Shown here piece by piece: positions 1 to 5,540 of a stretch of 5,662 nt of DNA. Made by a program: the position numbers and the translations under genes. How positions within the stretch are numbered: position 1 is the stretch's first letter; each line of letters starts with the position of its first letter. The notes beneath the pieces are model-generated. The model did not search any database, was not told the DNA's origin, and saw only the letters and a program-made list of their open reading frames with translations. The DNA lies in assembly GCA_946491675.1 (NCBI GenBank), contig CAMLYN010000078.1, positions 1 to 5,662 on the forward strand. Reading direction: 5' to 3'. Source of the DNA: an uncultured Mycoplasmatota bacterium (GTDB lineage Bacteria > Bacillota_I > Bacilli_A > RF39 > UBA660).

Positions 1-260
1 ATGCTGAATTACAAGCTGAAAATCATAATGCGATGACTATGAAAGATTGGGTAGAAAAATTAAATGCATTTTTGCAATTTAATGGAAAAGAAATTCTCCA
101 TAATGTTGGGAAAATATCTGCTAAGGTTGCCCAAGAATTAGCATATCAAGAATATGATAAATTTAAAGTAAAACAAGATAAGTTATATAAATCTGATTTT
201 GATAATTTTCTTAATGAAACGAAAATGATAGGGAATGGAAGTGATAATAATGCCAAATGA
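1..260 (+). CDS. RhuM-family protein, C-terminal fragment (5' end outside the window)
   Basis: The reading frame is open from base 3, so this is the 3' end of a gene that begins upstream. It does not start at the internal ATG at 33. The visible residues (AELQAENHNAMTMKDWVEKL near the start, then LQFNGKEIL, GKISAKVAQELA, YQEYDKF, KLYKSDFD) match my recollection of the C-terminal end of the RhuM (COG3943) family, where an 'MTM.DW...L..FL..N...IL...GKIS...A...A..EY.KF...QD..Y.SDFD' pattern is typical. RhuM proteins are often annotated as virulence proteins and are common on islands and prophages, but their biochemical role is not settled. The stop (258-260) overlaps the start of the next gene by 11 bases, suggesting translational coupling. 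The family call is from remembered patterns; the N-terminal domain cannot be checked here. Confidence 0.8.
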   Translation, partial: AELQAENHNAMTMKDWVEKLNAFLQFNGKEILHNVGKISAKVAQELAYQEYDKFKVKQDKLYKSDFDNFLNETKMIGNGSDNNAK

Positions 261-981
261 AGAAGGAAGTTTTAAAAAAGAAAATCAACAAAAAAAGCCA
301 ATAACAACTTTATTTATGTTAGAATCTCTTGACGGTAAGATCAGCAGTGGTAATACCGATGAATTAGATGCCGACAAAGATTGGTGTCAAATTGATGGCG
401 TTAAAGAAGGATTACATCAGTATTATGAAATAGAATCTACAACGGATGATTTTTCACTAAATACTGGTAGAGTCATGGCTAAAATTGGCGTGAATGATAG
501 AAATGAATATCATAATAAAGTTGATATAAGCTTTGTGATTATTGATAACAAACCACATTTAAATGAAAACGGAATTGATTATATATGCAATTGGGTAGAA
601 AAATTAATATTAGTCACTATAAATAAAAATTATATCGCATATTCCTTAATAGAGAAATATGATAACCTAGATATTTTATATTATGAAGAATTAGATTTAA
701 CAAAATTATTAGAAGATTTATTTAGTAAATATCATGTTGAAAGATTAACAATTCAATCTGGAGGTAGTCTTAACGGACTATTTTTACGAGACAATTTAAT
801 TGACTATGTAAATATAGTAATTGCTCCATTATTAGTTGGAGGCAAAGATGTATCGACTCTGATCGATGGAGATGCAATTAGCCATTCAGAAGAATTAAAT
901 AAATTAAAAGCTTTGGAACTTATCGAATGCAATCAATTAGACAATTCTTATATTCAGCTAAAATACAAAGTGAAAAGATAA
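250..981 (+). CDS. RibD C-terminal/dihydrofolate-reductase-fold family protein
   Basis: This is a 243-residue protein from the ATG at 250, chosen because GGAAGTGA (about 237-244) sits 5-6 bases upstream; the in-frame ATG at 235 has no comparable SD. Motifs fit the RibD_C (COG1985/COG0262) NADPH-dependent reductase fold: PITTLFMLESLDGKIS near residues 17-32 (first strand and nucleotide-binding loop), TGRVMAKIG about 72-80, QSGGSLNG about 169-176 (the GG signature) and IAPLLVGGKD about 191-200. No N-terminal deaminase domain is present, so it is a stand-alone reductase domain and not full RibD. The exact substrate cannot be told; stand-alone members include riboflavin-type reductases and uncharacterised paralogues. 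There is a longish insertion around residues 36-70. It overlaps the upstream RhuM-family gene, so the two are probably co-transcribed. Confidence 0.85.
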   Translation: MPNEEGSFKKENQQKKPITTLFMLESLDGKISSGNTDELDADKDWCQIDGVKEGLHQYYEIESTTDDFSLNTGRVMAKIGVNDRNEYHNKVDISFVIIDNKPHLNENGIDYICNWVEKLILVTINKNYIAYSLIEKYDNLDILYYEELDLTKLLEDLFSKYHVERLTIQSGGSLNGLFLRDNLIDYVNIVIAPLLVGGKDVSTLIDGDAISHSEELNKLKALELIECNQLDNSYIQLKYKVKR

Positions 982-993
982 AACCTAGTTTAT

Positions 994-1022
994 AGAGTAG
1001 ATTTTTTCTACTTTTTCTTTTC
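994..1022 (+). terminator. Weak intrinsic terminator-like hairpin after the RibD-C gene
   Basis: AGTAGA (996-1001) and TCTACT (1007-1012) form a 6-bp stem with a T5 loop. The stem is extendable by a G-T wobble and an A-T pair, and a T-rich run (TTTTTCTTTTCC) overlaps and follows it. The stem is G+C-poor, so termination may be inefficient. The position, 12 bases after the stop and just before a promoter, supports the call. Confidence 0.45.
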
Positions 1023-1033
1023 CAAGAAAAGTA

Positions 1034-1042
1034 TGATATAAT
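1034..1042 (+). promoter_or_regulatory. Extended -10 promoter upstream of sORF1 and the BRO operon
   Basis: TGATATAAT matches the extended -10 consensus TGnTATAAT perfectly. The -35 position 17 bases upstream (1014-1019, TTTCTT) is poor, as is common for extended -10 promoters. A start near 1049 would place sORF1 about 20 bases into the RNA. Because only about 30 bases separate repeat unit 1 from the BRO gene, this is the most likely promoter for that gene and its followers. Confidence 0.6.
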
Positions 1043-1070
1043 GAAATAGATTTATGAGAAAGTGATTACA

Positions 1071-1175
1071 ATGAATAACGAAAAAATACCAACAATTACC
1101 AATATAAATTGGTTGATTACGATTTATTGTAACCCCAAGCAAGCCCTTATAAATAAAGACTTTCTTCAATTTTAG
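1071..1175 (+). CDS. sORF1: 34-residue peptide with INWLITIYCNP core
   Basis: This small ORF starts at ATG 1071, preceded by GAGAAAGTGATTACA (SD-like GAAAGTGA). It encodes a polar N-terminus (MNNEKIPTITN), then INWLITIYCNP, then a 12-residue tail (KQALINKDFLQF) before TAG. The core recurs in three other small ORFs of this window (starts 3163, 4500, 5566), each directly after a cargo gene and each with an SD. Across the four copies, nucleotide changes in the core fall almost only at third codon positions, which supports translation. I do not recognise the peptide family. The core is hydrophobic but too short for a membrane helix, and there is no signal peptide. It could be a small functional protein or a leader peptide for the downstream BRO gene. 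The tail is encoded inside repeat unit 1 and is not conserved in the other copies. Confidence 0.6.
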   Translation: MNNEKIPTITNINWLITIYCNPKQALINKDFLQF

Positions 1176-1290
1176 ATCTTGCATATTTTCATTAAAAAAC
1201 ACCCAAAATCAATAAAAATTGAAAAAAATATAGCAATTTTAACAATATTTATAATAGGAATTAGAAATGTGATTACGACATTGTAACCCC
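1110..1290 (+). repeat. Repeat unit 1 (181 bp), cassette-boundary element
   Basis: The unit runs from TGGTTGATTACG (site a, inside sORF1) to GTGATTACGACATTGTAACCCC's final C (site b; that motif spans 1269-1290). It is a diverged relative of units 2 and 3: it shares site a, TTRTAAATA.AG shortly after it, ATTTTAGATCTT in the middle, an AGGA.AATTA-like stretch near the end, and site b. It is one base shorter than the 182-bp units, because of a one-base gap just after site a relative to unit 4. Inside it AAAATTG (1215-1221) and CAATTTT (1234-1240) form a 7-bp inverted repeat at about the same offset as the hairpin of units 2 and 3. The two ends carry the same variant bases (GATTAC and TTGTAACCCC). 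Confidence 0.75.
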
Positions 1291-1320
1291 TTAAGAGAAT
1301 TAAGAAAGAAGGTGCTAAAT

Positions 1321-2184
1321 TTGAATAATAAATTAGAAACAATTTCAAATCTATTTGAAGGTAAAGAAATAAGAAGTATTTGGGACAGTGAAAAAGAAGA
1401 TTATTATTTTTCAGTTGTAGATGTTATTAGCGCATTAACAGAAAGCCCTAGACCAAGAAAATATTGGAATGCTTTAAAAACAAAACTAGATAATGAGGGA
1501 AGTCAGTTGTCCTCAAAATTGGGACAACTGAAATTAAAATCTCAAAAAGATGGGAAAAGTTATTTAACAGATGTTTTAGATACTAAAGGAATATTAAGGT
1601 TAATTGAATCTGTTTCTAGCCCTAAAGCCGAACCATTTAAAGTTTGGTTAGCCAATTTAGGTAGTGAGAGAATTGATGAAGTATTTGATCCTGAAATTGC
1701 TGCTAATAGGGTCGTTAATTATTATCGCAATAAAGGATATAGTGATGAATGGATTAAAAAAAGATTAATTGGAATTGTTGATAGATTTAAACTAACTGAT
1801 ATATGGAAAGATGGAGGCATTGAAAAACCAGTAGAATATGCAATGCTTACAAATGAAATATATAAAGGTTGGTTCGGAATGAAAGCATCAGAATACAAAG
1901 CATATAAAGGTATAAGAAAAGAGTCTTTAAGAGATAATATGACAGATATCGAAATTGCTTTAACTAATATAGGTGAAATAGCTGCTCGTGATATTGCAAC
2001 GAATGAGCACCCACAAGGTTTAAATGAAAATATGAAAGTTGCAAAACGTGGTGGCAAAGTTGCTAATGATGCTAGAATTTCTTATGAAAAAGAAACCAAA
2101 AAATCAGCAATATCAAATAAAAATGCACTTAACTATCAATATGTTGATGAGCAACAAAAAATAGAAAGTAAAATTAATCAGTAA
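1321..2184 (+). CDS. BRO-N/DinD-like phage antirepressor-type protein
   Basis: This is a protein of about 287 residues. I prefer the TTG at 1321, because GAAGGTG (1308-1314) then sits six bases upstream; the GTG at 1312 would lie inside that SD and adds only three residues. The N-terminal part is a BRO-N domain (about residues 10-115): YYFSVVDVISALTESPRPRKYWNALK and, later, AEPFKVWLANLGSERIDEVFDPEIA. The C-terminal part (about 140-275: KRLIGIVDRFKLTDIW, LTNEIYKGWFGMKASEYK, LRDNMTDIEIALTNIGE, GGKVANDAR) resembles DinD (DNA-damage-inducible protein D) and related chromosomal antirepressors. BRO-N domains bind DNA in known members, so a regulatory role is likely but unproved. The gene begins 30 bases after repeat unit 1 with no room for its own promoter, so it is probably read from the promoter near 1040. 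It heads an operon with the next two genes. Confidence 0.85.
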   Translation: MNNKLETISNLFEGKEIRSIWDSEKEDYYFSVVDVISALTESPRPRKYWNALKTKLDNEGSQLSSKLGQLKLKSQKDGKSYLTDVLDTKGILRLIESVSSPKAEPFKVWLANLGSERIDEVFDPEIAANRVVNYYRNKGYSDEWIKKRLIGIVDRFKLTDIWKDGGIEKPVEYAMLTNEIYKGWFGMKASEYKAYKGIRKESLRDNMTDIEIALTNIGEIAARDIATNEHPQGLNENMKVAKRGGKVANDARISYEKETKKSAISNKNALNYQYVDEQQKIESKINQ

Positions 2185-2224
2185 AAATAATAATCACACA
2201 TTTAACCTTAATTGTATTTGAATT

Positions 2225-2230
2225 TATAAT
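2225..2230 (+). promoter_or_regulatory. Possible internal -10 box before the small DUF6870-like gene
   Basis: TATAAT is perfect, with TTAACC (2202-2207) 17 bases upstream as a 4/6 match to -35. The predicted start would fall almost on the SD GGAG (2237-2240), leaving a very short leader. AT-rich background produces such hexamers often, so this is weak. Confidence 0.3.
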
Positions 2231-2249
2231 TAATATGGAGTGTGATTTT

Positions 2250-2525
2250 ATGGATAAATATAACATTAAAGAATTAGCAGAAAAATTAGAAAGATGCAGA
2301 AATGTAAATCTTGATGATGTAAAATTAGAAGATGTGGATGAAATAACAGATATAAAAATAGATAGAAGGAAACCTAGTAATGAGAGAATATTGGATTTTA
2401 TTACGAAGGCAAAGAATCCTTATATATTTAAGGTTAATGGAAAGCTAGTAAGAATTAGATTTTCAGACGCGGATAAAACCGCTGATGAATGTCTTACGAA
2501 TGTTTTAAAAAATTTATATAGATAA
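2250..2525 (+). CDS. Small DUF6870-like protein
   Basis: This is a 91-residue protein from ATG 2250, which has GGAG (2237-2240) nine bases upstream; the in-frame ATG at 2235 has no SD. The N-terminal half is charged and helical-looking (NIKELAEKLERC, VNLDDVKLEDVDEI). The second half, DIKIDRRKPSNERILDFITKAKNPYIFKVNGKLVRIRFSDADKTADECL, resembles the small DUF6870 proteins I remember from mobile elements of gut Bacillota (pattern 'V.ID...P..ERI..FI...KNPY.F..G...V...F.D...T.E..L'). Function is unknown, and the family name comes from memory and needs a profile search. It sits 65 bases after the BRO gene and 18 bases before the GNAT gene, in the same direction, so it is probably part of one operon. 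Confidence 0.7.
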   Translation: MDKYNIKELAEKLERCRNVNLDDVKLEDVDEITDIKIDRRKPSNERILDFITKAKNPYIFKVNGKLVRIRFSDADKTADECLTNVLKNLYR

Positions 2526-2543
2526 TATGAAAGAGGTGAAATA

Positions 2544-3158
2544 GTGAATTTTTTAGGAAGTAAAACAATAGAAACAGATAGACTGATATTAAGAACTCAA
2601 ACTATGAATGAACAAAAAAGATTATGGGAAATATTAATGATACCTGAAGTTAATAAATATTTTTTAACAGTTCCACCAAAATTTAGAGAAAAATTAAAAG
2701 ATTGGGATAAACAACAAAAATTCTATGAAGATGATATGAAGCATGCTAATGATAACAATGTATTTAGGTGGAGTATATTTTTAAAAGATACTGGAGAATG
2801 TATCGGAAGACTATCTTGTCATGAAGGACATGATGAAGATGAAAGTATTAATAATCCAAATATACGAGGAGTAGGATGGATAATCGACCCTAAATTTCAA
2901 GGACATGGTTATGGCACAGAGGCAGCAAAAGCAATGATAGATTTTATGTTTTTAGATTGTGAAATTGAACAAATAATAACAGGAGCGGCAATTTGTAATC
3001 CAGTTTCTTGGAAAATTATGGAAAAATTAGAATTTGAAAGACAAGAAAAAACTAAAATGATTCAATATACATTCTTAGATGAGTTAACGGAAATTTATTC
3101 TTATGTAATGACTAAAGAAAGATATTTATCTTTAAATTTGCCTAGTAGGAGGGAATGA
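2544..3158 (+). CDS. GNAT-family N-acetyltransferase (RimJ/RimL-like)
   Basis: This is a 204-residue protein starting at GTG 2544, with AGAGGTG (2532-2538) five bases upstream. It begins with the typical RimJ/RimL-type opening IETDRLILRTQT (about 9-20). It has FRWSIFLKDTGECIGRLS (about 74-91), then GVGWIIDPKFQGHGYGTEAAKA (about 109-130), where QGHGYG is the acetyl-CoA pyrophosphate loop (Q/RxxGxG/A). NPVSWKIMEKLEF (about 152-164) is the usual end of the fold. It should acetylate an amine using acetyl-CoA; the acceptor (ribosomal protein N-terminus, drug or metabolite) cannot be predicted. An unusual acidic stretch, HEGHDEDESINNPN (about 93-106), sits between the central strands. It is the last cargo gene of its module; the AGGAGGG near its 3' end serves sORF2. 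Confidence 0.92.
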   Translation: MNFLGSKTIETDRLILRTQTMNEQKRLWEILMIPEVNKYFLTVPPKFREKLKDWDKQQKFYEDDMKHANDNNVFRWSIFLKDTGECIGRLSCHEGHDEDESINNPNIRGVGWIIDPKFQGHGYGTEAAKAMIDFMFLDCEIEQIITGAAICNPVSWKIMEKLEFERQEKTKMIQYTFLDELTEIYSYVMTKERYLSLNLPSRRE

Positions 3159-3162
3159 TAAA

Positions 3163-3282
3163 ATGGATAATCGACAAAATTCGACAAATATAAACTGGTT
3201 GATAACGATTTATTGCAACCCCTTTGGAAATTCTTGTAAATATAGGAATTGTGAGATTTTAGTTCTTACACGTTTTAGCTGA
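3163..3282 (+). CDS. sORF2: 39-residue peptide with INWLITIYCNP core
   Basis: ATG 3163 lies four bases after the GNAT stop, with a strong SD, AGGAGGG (3147-3153), inside the end of the GNAT gene. The peptide has a polar start (MDNRQNSTN), the conserved INWLITIYCNP, then FGNSCKYRNCEILVLTRFS before TGA. Compared with sORF3 the reading continues past CK because TAA has become TAT, so the tail is probably not under strict selection. The tight spacing suggests translational coupling to the GNAT gene. The family is unknown to me, and I see no signal peptide or transmembrane helix. Everything from the Trp codon onward lies inside repeat unit 2, while the N-terminal ten or so codons are cassette-specific. 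Confidence 0.6.
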   Translation: MDNRQNSTNINWLITIYCNPFGNSCKYRNCEILVLTRFS

Positions 3283-3377
3283 AAATAGTTAAAATTTGAG
3301 TAAAAATGATAAAAATATCAAATTTTTAAGGCTTTTTAGTAGGAGAATTAGTAAAGTGATACCGCCGTTGCAACCCC
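3196..3377 (+). repeat. Repeat unit 2 (182 bp), cassette-boundary element
   Basis: It aligns with unit 3 (4542-4723) over exactly 182 positions without gaps, with 17 mismatches by my count (about 91% identity). Upstream similarity fades within about ten bases, and downstream of the final CCCC it ends at once. Left end: TGGTTGATAACG...TTGCAACCCC (site a). Right end: GTGATACCGCCGTTGCAACCCC's last C (site b, 3356-3377). AAAATTTGA (3291-3299) pairs perfectly with TCAAATTTT (3318-3326), followed by T-rich sequence. No target-site duplication is visible. Confidence 0.9.
3291..3337 (+). terminator. Hairpin inside repeat unit 2, possible terminator of the BRO/GNAT operon
   Basis: A perfect 9-bp inverted repeat, AAAATTTGA/TCAAATTTT, has an 18-base interval. 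Inside it TGATA/TATCA can form an alternative small stem. TTTTTAAGGCTTTTT overlaps and follows the right arm. The stem is almost pure A-T, so it may be a structural part of the repeat and not an efficient terminator. Confidence 0.35.
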
Positions 3378-3402
3378 TGTTAAATATAAAGTAAAAAAAG
3401 TT

Positions 3403-3431
3403 TTGTTGGTTAGATATAAAAACATTATATA
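3403..3431 (+). promoter_or_regulatory. Weak candidate promoter for the HExxH gene
   Basis: The 155-base gap between repeat unit 2 and the gene at 3533 could hold a promoter. The best pair I see is TTGTTG (3403-3408) and TATATA (3426-3431) with 17-base spacing. A second -10-like GATAAT lies at 3454-3459. Both are modest matches in AT-rich DNA. Confidence 0.25.
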
Positions 3432-3532
3432 AAAAATTTTAATAATGCAAAGTGATAATATACATGTAAAAAACTTAGAGAATAATAAGTTTTAAAATGA
3501 CAAATACAGTGGATATGAAGGAGTAGAAAAAT

Positions 3533-4483
3533 ATGTTGAAATATTTAATGATGATTAATAAAGAAGAACTTGGATTAATTATTAAAATGATATTAAAATG
3601 TTATAAAAAAGACTTATCTAAAATTAATTTTTCTAAGGAAGAATTTGTTGATGAAATTAGAAATTTTATTAAAAGTGTTCAACAAAAAATTTTAATAGCT
3701 AATAATAATGATTGTGATTTTGATTGCGTAATAGAAAATTTTGCATCTGATACTTTAGGAACTCATACTAGAAAAAAGGGTGAAAGTGGGGATAGAAGGA
3801 TTGATATAATTAAAATTAACAAAAAAGCAATTGAAAATATTTATGAAGGGTATTTATTAGATGGATTAATTACAATATTTCACGAATTAGCTCATTCAGT
3901 AATAGTTAGCGAATTAGCAAATAAAAAAATAAATTTTCAATTAGTTATGATTGCTAAAGAAAAATTAATTCGACATATGAGTTCTCCTATTTTGCGAGGA
4001 AAAATTGATAAAAAATATGGTTATAATTTTGATGAATGTACTTATTATGATGATAATTATGAAATTAATAAAGAAGAGATAATTTGTGATTATATGGCAT
4101 TGGAAGTAATAGAACAGTTATTTCAACAAATTTTGATAAATGAGGATATCGAAGAAATTCAAAATATGTATCAAAAATTGCAACAAAAATTTAATGTAAA
4201 AGAACGTTATTTCGAATCTAATTATAATTTTAATAGTTATAAACTTGATCTATTTGAGGCATTTGATCTTCTTATAATAAAATTTCCTAATATTGCTGTA
4301 TGTCCACAATTTAAATTTGAATATTACTTAGATGAAGTAGGAAAGGTAAAAAAATATACTTTAGAAGAAATTCAAAGTTTTAGAAAAACTGAGACTAATC
4401 CTGAAATTTGTTCGTATTTAGACGAACTAATAGAAAGGAAAAAAATCACTAGTTCAGCACTATTTAATAGTAAAAAAATATAA
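3533..4483 (+). CDS. Unclassified HExxH protein, probable zinc metallopeptidase
   Basis: This is a 316-residue protein. ATG 3533 has AAGGAG (3518-3523) nine bases upstream. The central segment LLDGLITIFHELAHSVIVSELA contains HELAH (residues 117-121), the classic zinc-binding/catalytic HExxH with a hydrophobic run before it. About 60 residues later, NKEEIICDYMALEVIEQLF (179-197) places acidic residues E181/E182 and D186 in a helix that could supply the third metal ligand, a layout like gluzincins such as the ImmA/IrrE type (E...D/N...A). I cannot assign a named family. The N-terminal region (about 1-65) is helical and charged, and the C-terminal 100 residues are of unknown fold. No signal peptide is seen, so it is probably cytoplasmic. 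It is the only cargo gene of its module; the stop is 16 bases before sORF3. Confidence 0.75.
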   Translation: MLKYLMMINKEELGLIIKMILKCYKKDLSKINFSKEEFVDEIRNFIKSVQQKILIANNNDCDFDCVIENFASDTLGTHTRKKGESGDRRIDIIKINKKAIENIYEGYLLDGLITIFHELAHSVIVSELANKKINFQLVMIAKEKLIRHMSSPILRGKIDKKYGYNFDECTYYDDNYEINKEEIICDYMALEVIEQLFQQILINEDIEEIQNMYQKLQQKFNVKERYFESNYNFNSYKLDLFEAFDLLIIKFPNIAVCPQFKFEYYLDEVGKVKKYTLEEIQSFRKTETNPEICSYLDELIERKKITSSALFNSKKI

Positions 4484-4499
4484 AAAAGGAATTGTGAAA

Positions 4500-4589
4500 A
4501 TGGAAAATTTAGAAAAAATGTCGTCAAAAATAAGTATCAACTGGTTGATACCAATTTATTGCAATCCTTTTGGAAATCCTTGTAAATAA
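4500..4589 (+). CDS. sORF3: 29-residue peptide with INWLIPIYCNP core
   Basis: ATG 4500 follows the HExxH gene stop by 16 bases; AAGGA (4486-4490) is the SD, nine bases upstream. The N-terminus MENLEKMSSKIS is polar and unlike the others, then comes INWLIPIYCNP and a short tail, FGNPCK, before TAA. This copy has the only amino-acid change in the core (T to P); its other core differences are silent (ATC, AAC, ATA, TGC, AAT and CCT relative to copy 1). Two cysteines (CNPFGNPC) are shared with sORF2. The function and family are unknown. From the Trp codon on it is part of repeat unit 3. Confidence 0.58.
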   Translation: MENLEKMSSKISINWLIPIYCNPFGNPCK

Positions 4590-4723
4590 AGGAATTGTGA
4601 GATTTTAGATCTTACACGTTTTAGCTAAAAATAGTTAAAATTTGAGTAAAAATGATAAAAATATCATATTTTTAAGTCTTTTTATTAGGATAATTAATAA
4701 GGTGATACCGCTATTGCACCCCC
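4542..4723 (+). repeat. Repeat unit 3 (182 bp), cassette-boundary element
   Basis: This is the closest relative of unit 2 (165 of 182 positions identical, no gaps). Left site a is TGGTTGATACCAATTTATTGC; right site b runs from GTGATACC to the final C (4702-4723). Notable internal symmetry: TTTTAGCTAAAA (4619-4630) is a perfect 12-bp palindrome, and ATGATA-AAAA-TATCAT (4652-4667) is a perfect 6-bp stem. The outer AAAATTTGA/TCATATTTT (4637-4645, 4664-4672) has one mismatch relative to unit 2. Like the other units it follows a cargo gene in the same orientation. Confidence 0.9.
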
Positions 4724-4760
4724 TTTTGCAAATAAGTTATTTAATCTCTTATAAAAATAC

Positions 4761-4766
4761 TATAAT
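4761..4766 (+). promoter_or_regulatory. Candidate -10 box for the DUF1835-like gene
   Basis: TATAAT is a perfect -10 hexamer 36 bases before the start codon, in the 79-base gap between repeat unit 3 and the gene. No good -35 is found 16-18 bases upstream, so the call rests on the -10 and its position. Confidence 0.35.
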
Positions 4767-4802
4767 TAAAAAATATAAAGATTACTAAAGGAAGGGATAA
4801 TT

Positions 4803-5540
4803 ATGAAAACATTAGAAATTGTATTTGGAAATTCTTGTTATATGACAATGAAAAATAGTTCTCTTAGAAGTAACAATATTTTGTTATGTAATTTACTTTT
4901 AAATGTAGGTGATTTATCAAAAATTGAAGAATATAAAATAGATTTACCAGATGAATTATGTAATGAAATTGGTAACTATTCTTTTGAAAAAGAAATATTA
5001 ATTATTAAAGAAGCAATAACTAGAAAAGACAAAATAAGAATTTGGACAAGTCATTATAATGTTTATTCTTATTTAATTATGTTATATATTTGTAATATTT
5101 TAAAAAATATCGAATGTGATTTATATGTTACATATAGTGATGAATATGACAATACTGAAAATTATATTTCTCCTAGTATGATGAATTCAAAAGAGTTAGA
5201 AAATTTAGCTAATTTAGAACATAAATTATCTAAGGATGATATATTTAAATTTTCTAGTATATGGGAAGAACTTGTAAATAACAATTCTGAAATGAGGATA
5301 TTAGAAAATGGTATAGTAAAATCAGTATCAATTAATTATTATGATAATATGATTTTAGATAAACTTAAGTCATTAGGTAGTGTTAAGGTTTCTAAATTAG
5401 TAGCTATGTTGATGCAGGAAATATATTTAATTGATATTCTATATGTATATTTTATAAATAATTTAATAAAAAATGATAAAATAAAAGTTGTAAAAATAGA
5501 TAATGATAGATTTTTTGACAATGTTATTGAACTAGTATAA
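4803..5540 (+). CDS. DUF1835/DUF3658-like protein
   Basis: This is a 245-residue protein from ATG 4803, with a strong SD, AAGGAAGGG (4788-4796), six bases upstream. The opening LEIVFGNSCYMTMKNS (4-19), LLLNVGDLSKI (31-41), IRIWTSHYNVYSYLIMLYICNIL (78-100) and the mid-region SSIWEELVNNNSEMRILENG (151-170) match the pattern I remember for DUF1835 proteins ('.IVFG.S..G.LK', '...D.LS.GD+S', 'W.g.s..ey', 'W..L..EN..LR...nG'). The C-terminal part (about 175-245), with a YYDNMIL...K...V...M segment and two helices, fits the partner DUF3658 domain. These proteins are widespread in Bacillota but uncharacterised; there is no obvious catalytic motif or membrane anchor. It is the only cargo gene between repeat units 3 and 4. 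The match is from memory, not a profile search. Confidence 0.75.
   Translation: MKTLEIVFGNSCYMTMKNSSLRSNNILLCNLLLNVGDLSKIEEYKIDLPDELCNEIGNYSFEKEILIIKEAITRKDKIRIWTSHYNVYSYLIMLYICNILKNIECDLYVTYSDEYDNTENYISPSMMNSKELENLANLEHKLSKDDIFKFSSIWEELVNNNSEMRILENGIVKSVSINYYDNMILDKLKSLGSVKVSKLVAMLMQEIYLIDILYVYFINNLIKNDKIKVVKIDNDRFFDNVIELV

Noticed and set aside
33..260. A complete 75-residue gene starting at ATG 33
   Set aside because: The frame is open back to the window edge and the residues before the ATG fit the RhuM C-terminal pattern, so it is a gene fragment and the ATG is internal.
1008..1202. Antisense 64-residue ORF across sORF1 and repeat unit 1
   Set aside because: It has no SD and runs antisense to the conserved core. 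The codon-position pattern of the core supports the + strand, so this is a shadow.
1722..2057. Antisense ORF inside the BRO/DinD-like gene
   Set aside because: It lies wholly within a well-supported gene and has a low-complexity hydrophobic product, as shadows of AT-rich genes often do.
3156..3158. TGA read as Trp (Mollicutes code)
   Set aside because: TGA ends the RhuM, GNAT and sORF2 frames at sensible places and all Trp residues in the conserved motifs use TGG.
3356..3415. Short GTG-started ORFs beginning at site b with an AGGA-like SD
   Set aside because: The reading frames differ between units (unit 1 stops after five codons, unit 3 runs much longer) and the peptides are not conserved.
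1110..4723. Classical integron attC sites
   Set aside because: The units end in direct repeats with CAACCCC at both ends; I do not see the inverted RYYYAAC...GTTRRRY ends that define attC, the units are longer than usual attC sites, and no integrase gene is present. Only the cassette-like layout is shared.
1110..4723. MITE or insertion-sequence remnants
   Set aside because: There are no terminal inverted repeats over the full ends and no target-site duplications around units 2 or 3. All copies sit in one orientation just after a gene stop, which random insertion would not give.
5339..5521. Antisense ORF inside the DUF1835-like gene
   Set aside because: It is fully contained in a better-supported gene and has no recognisable motif or SD.
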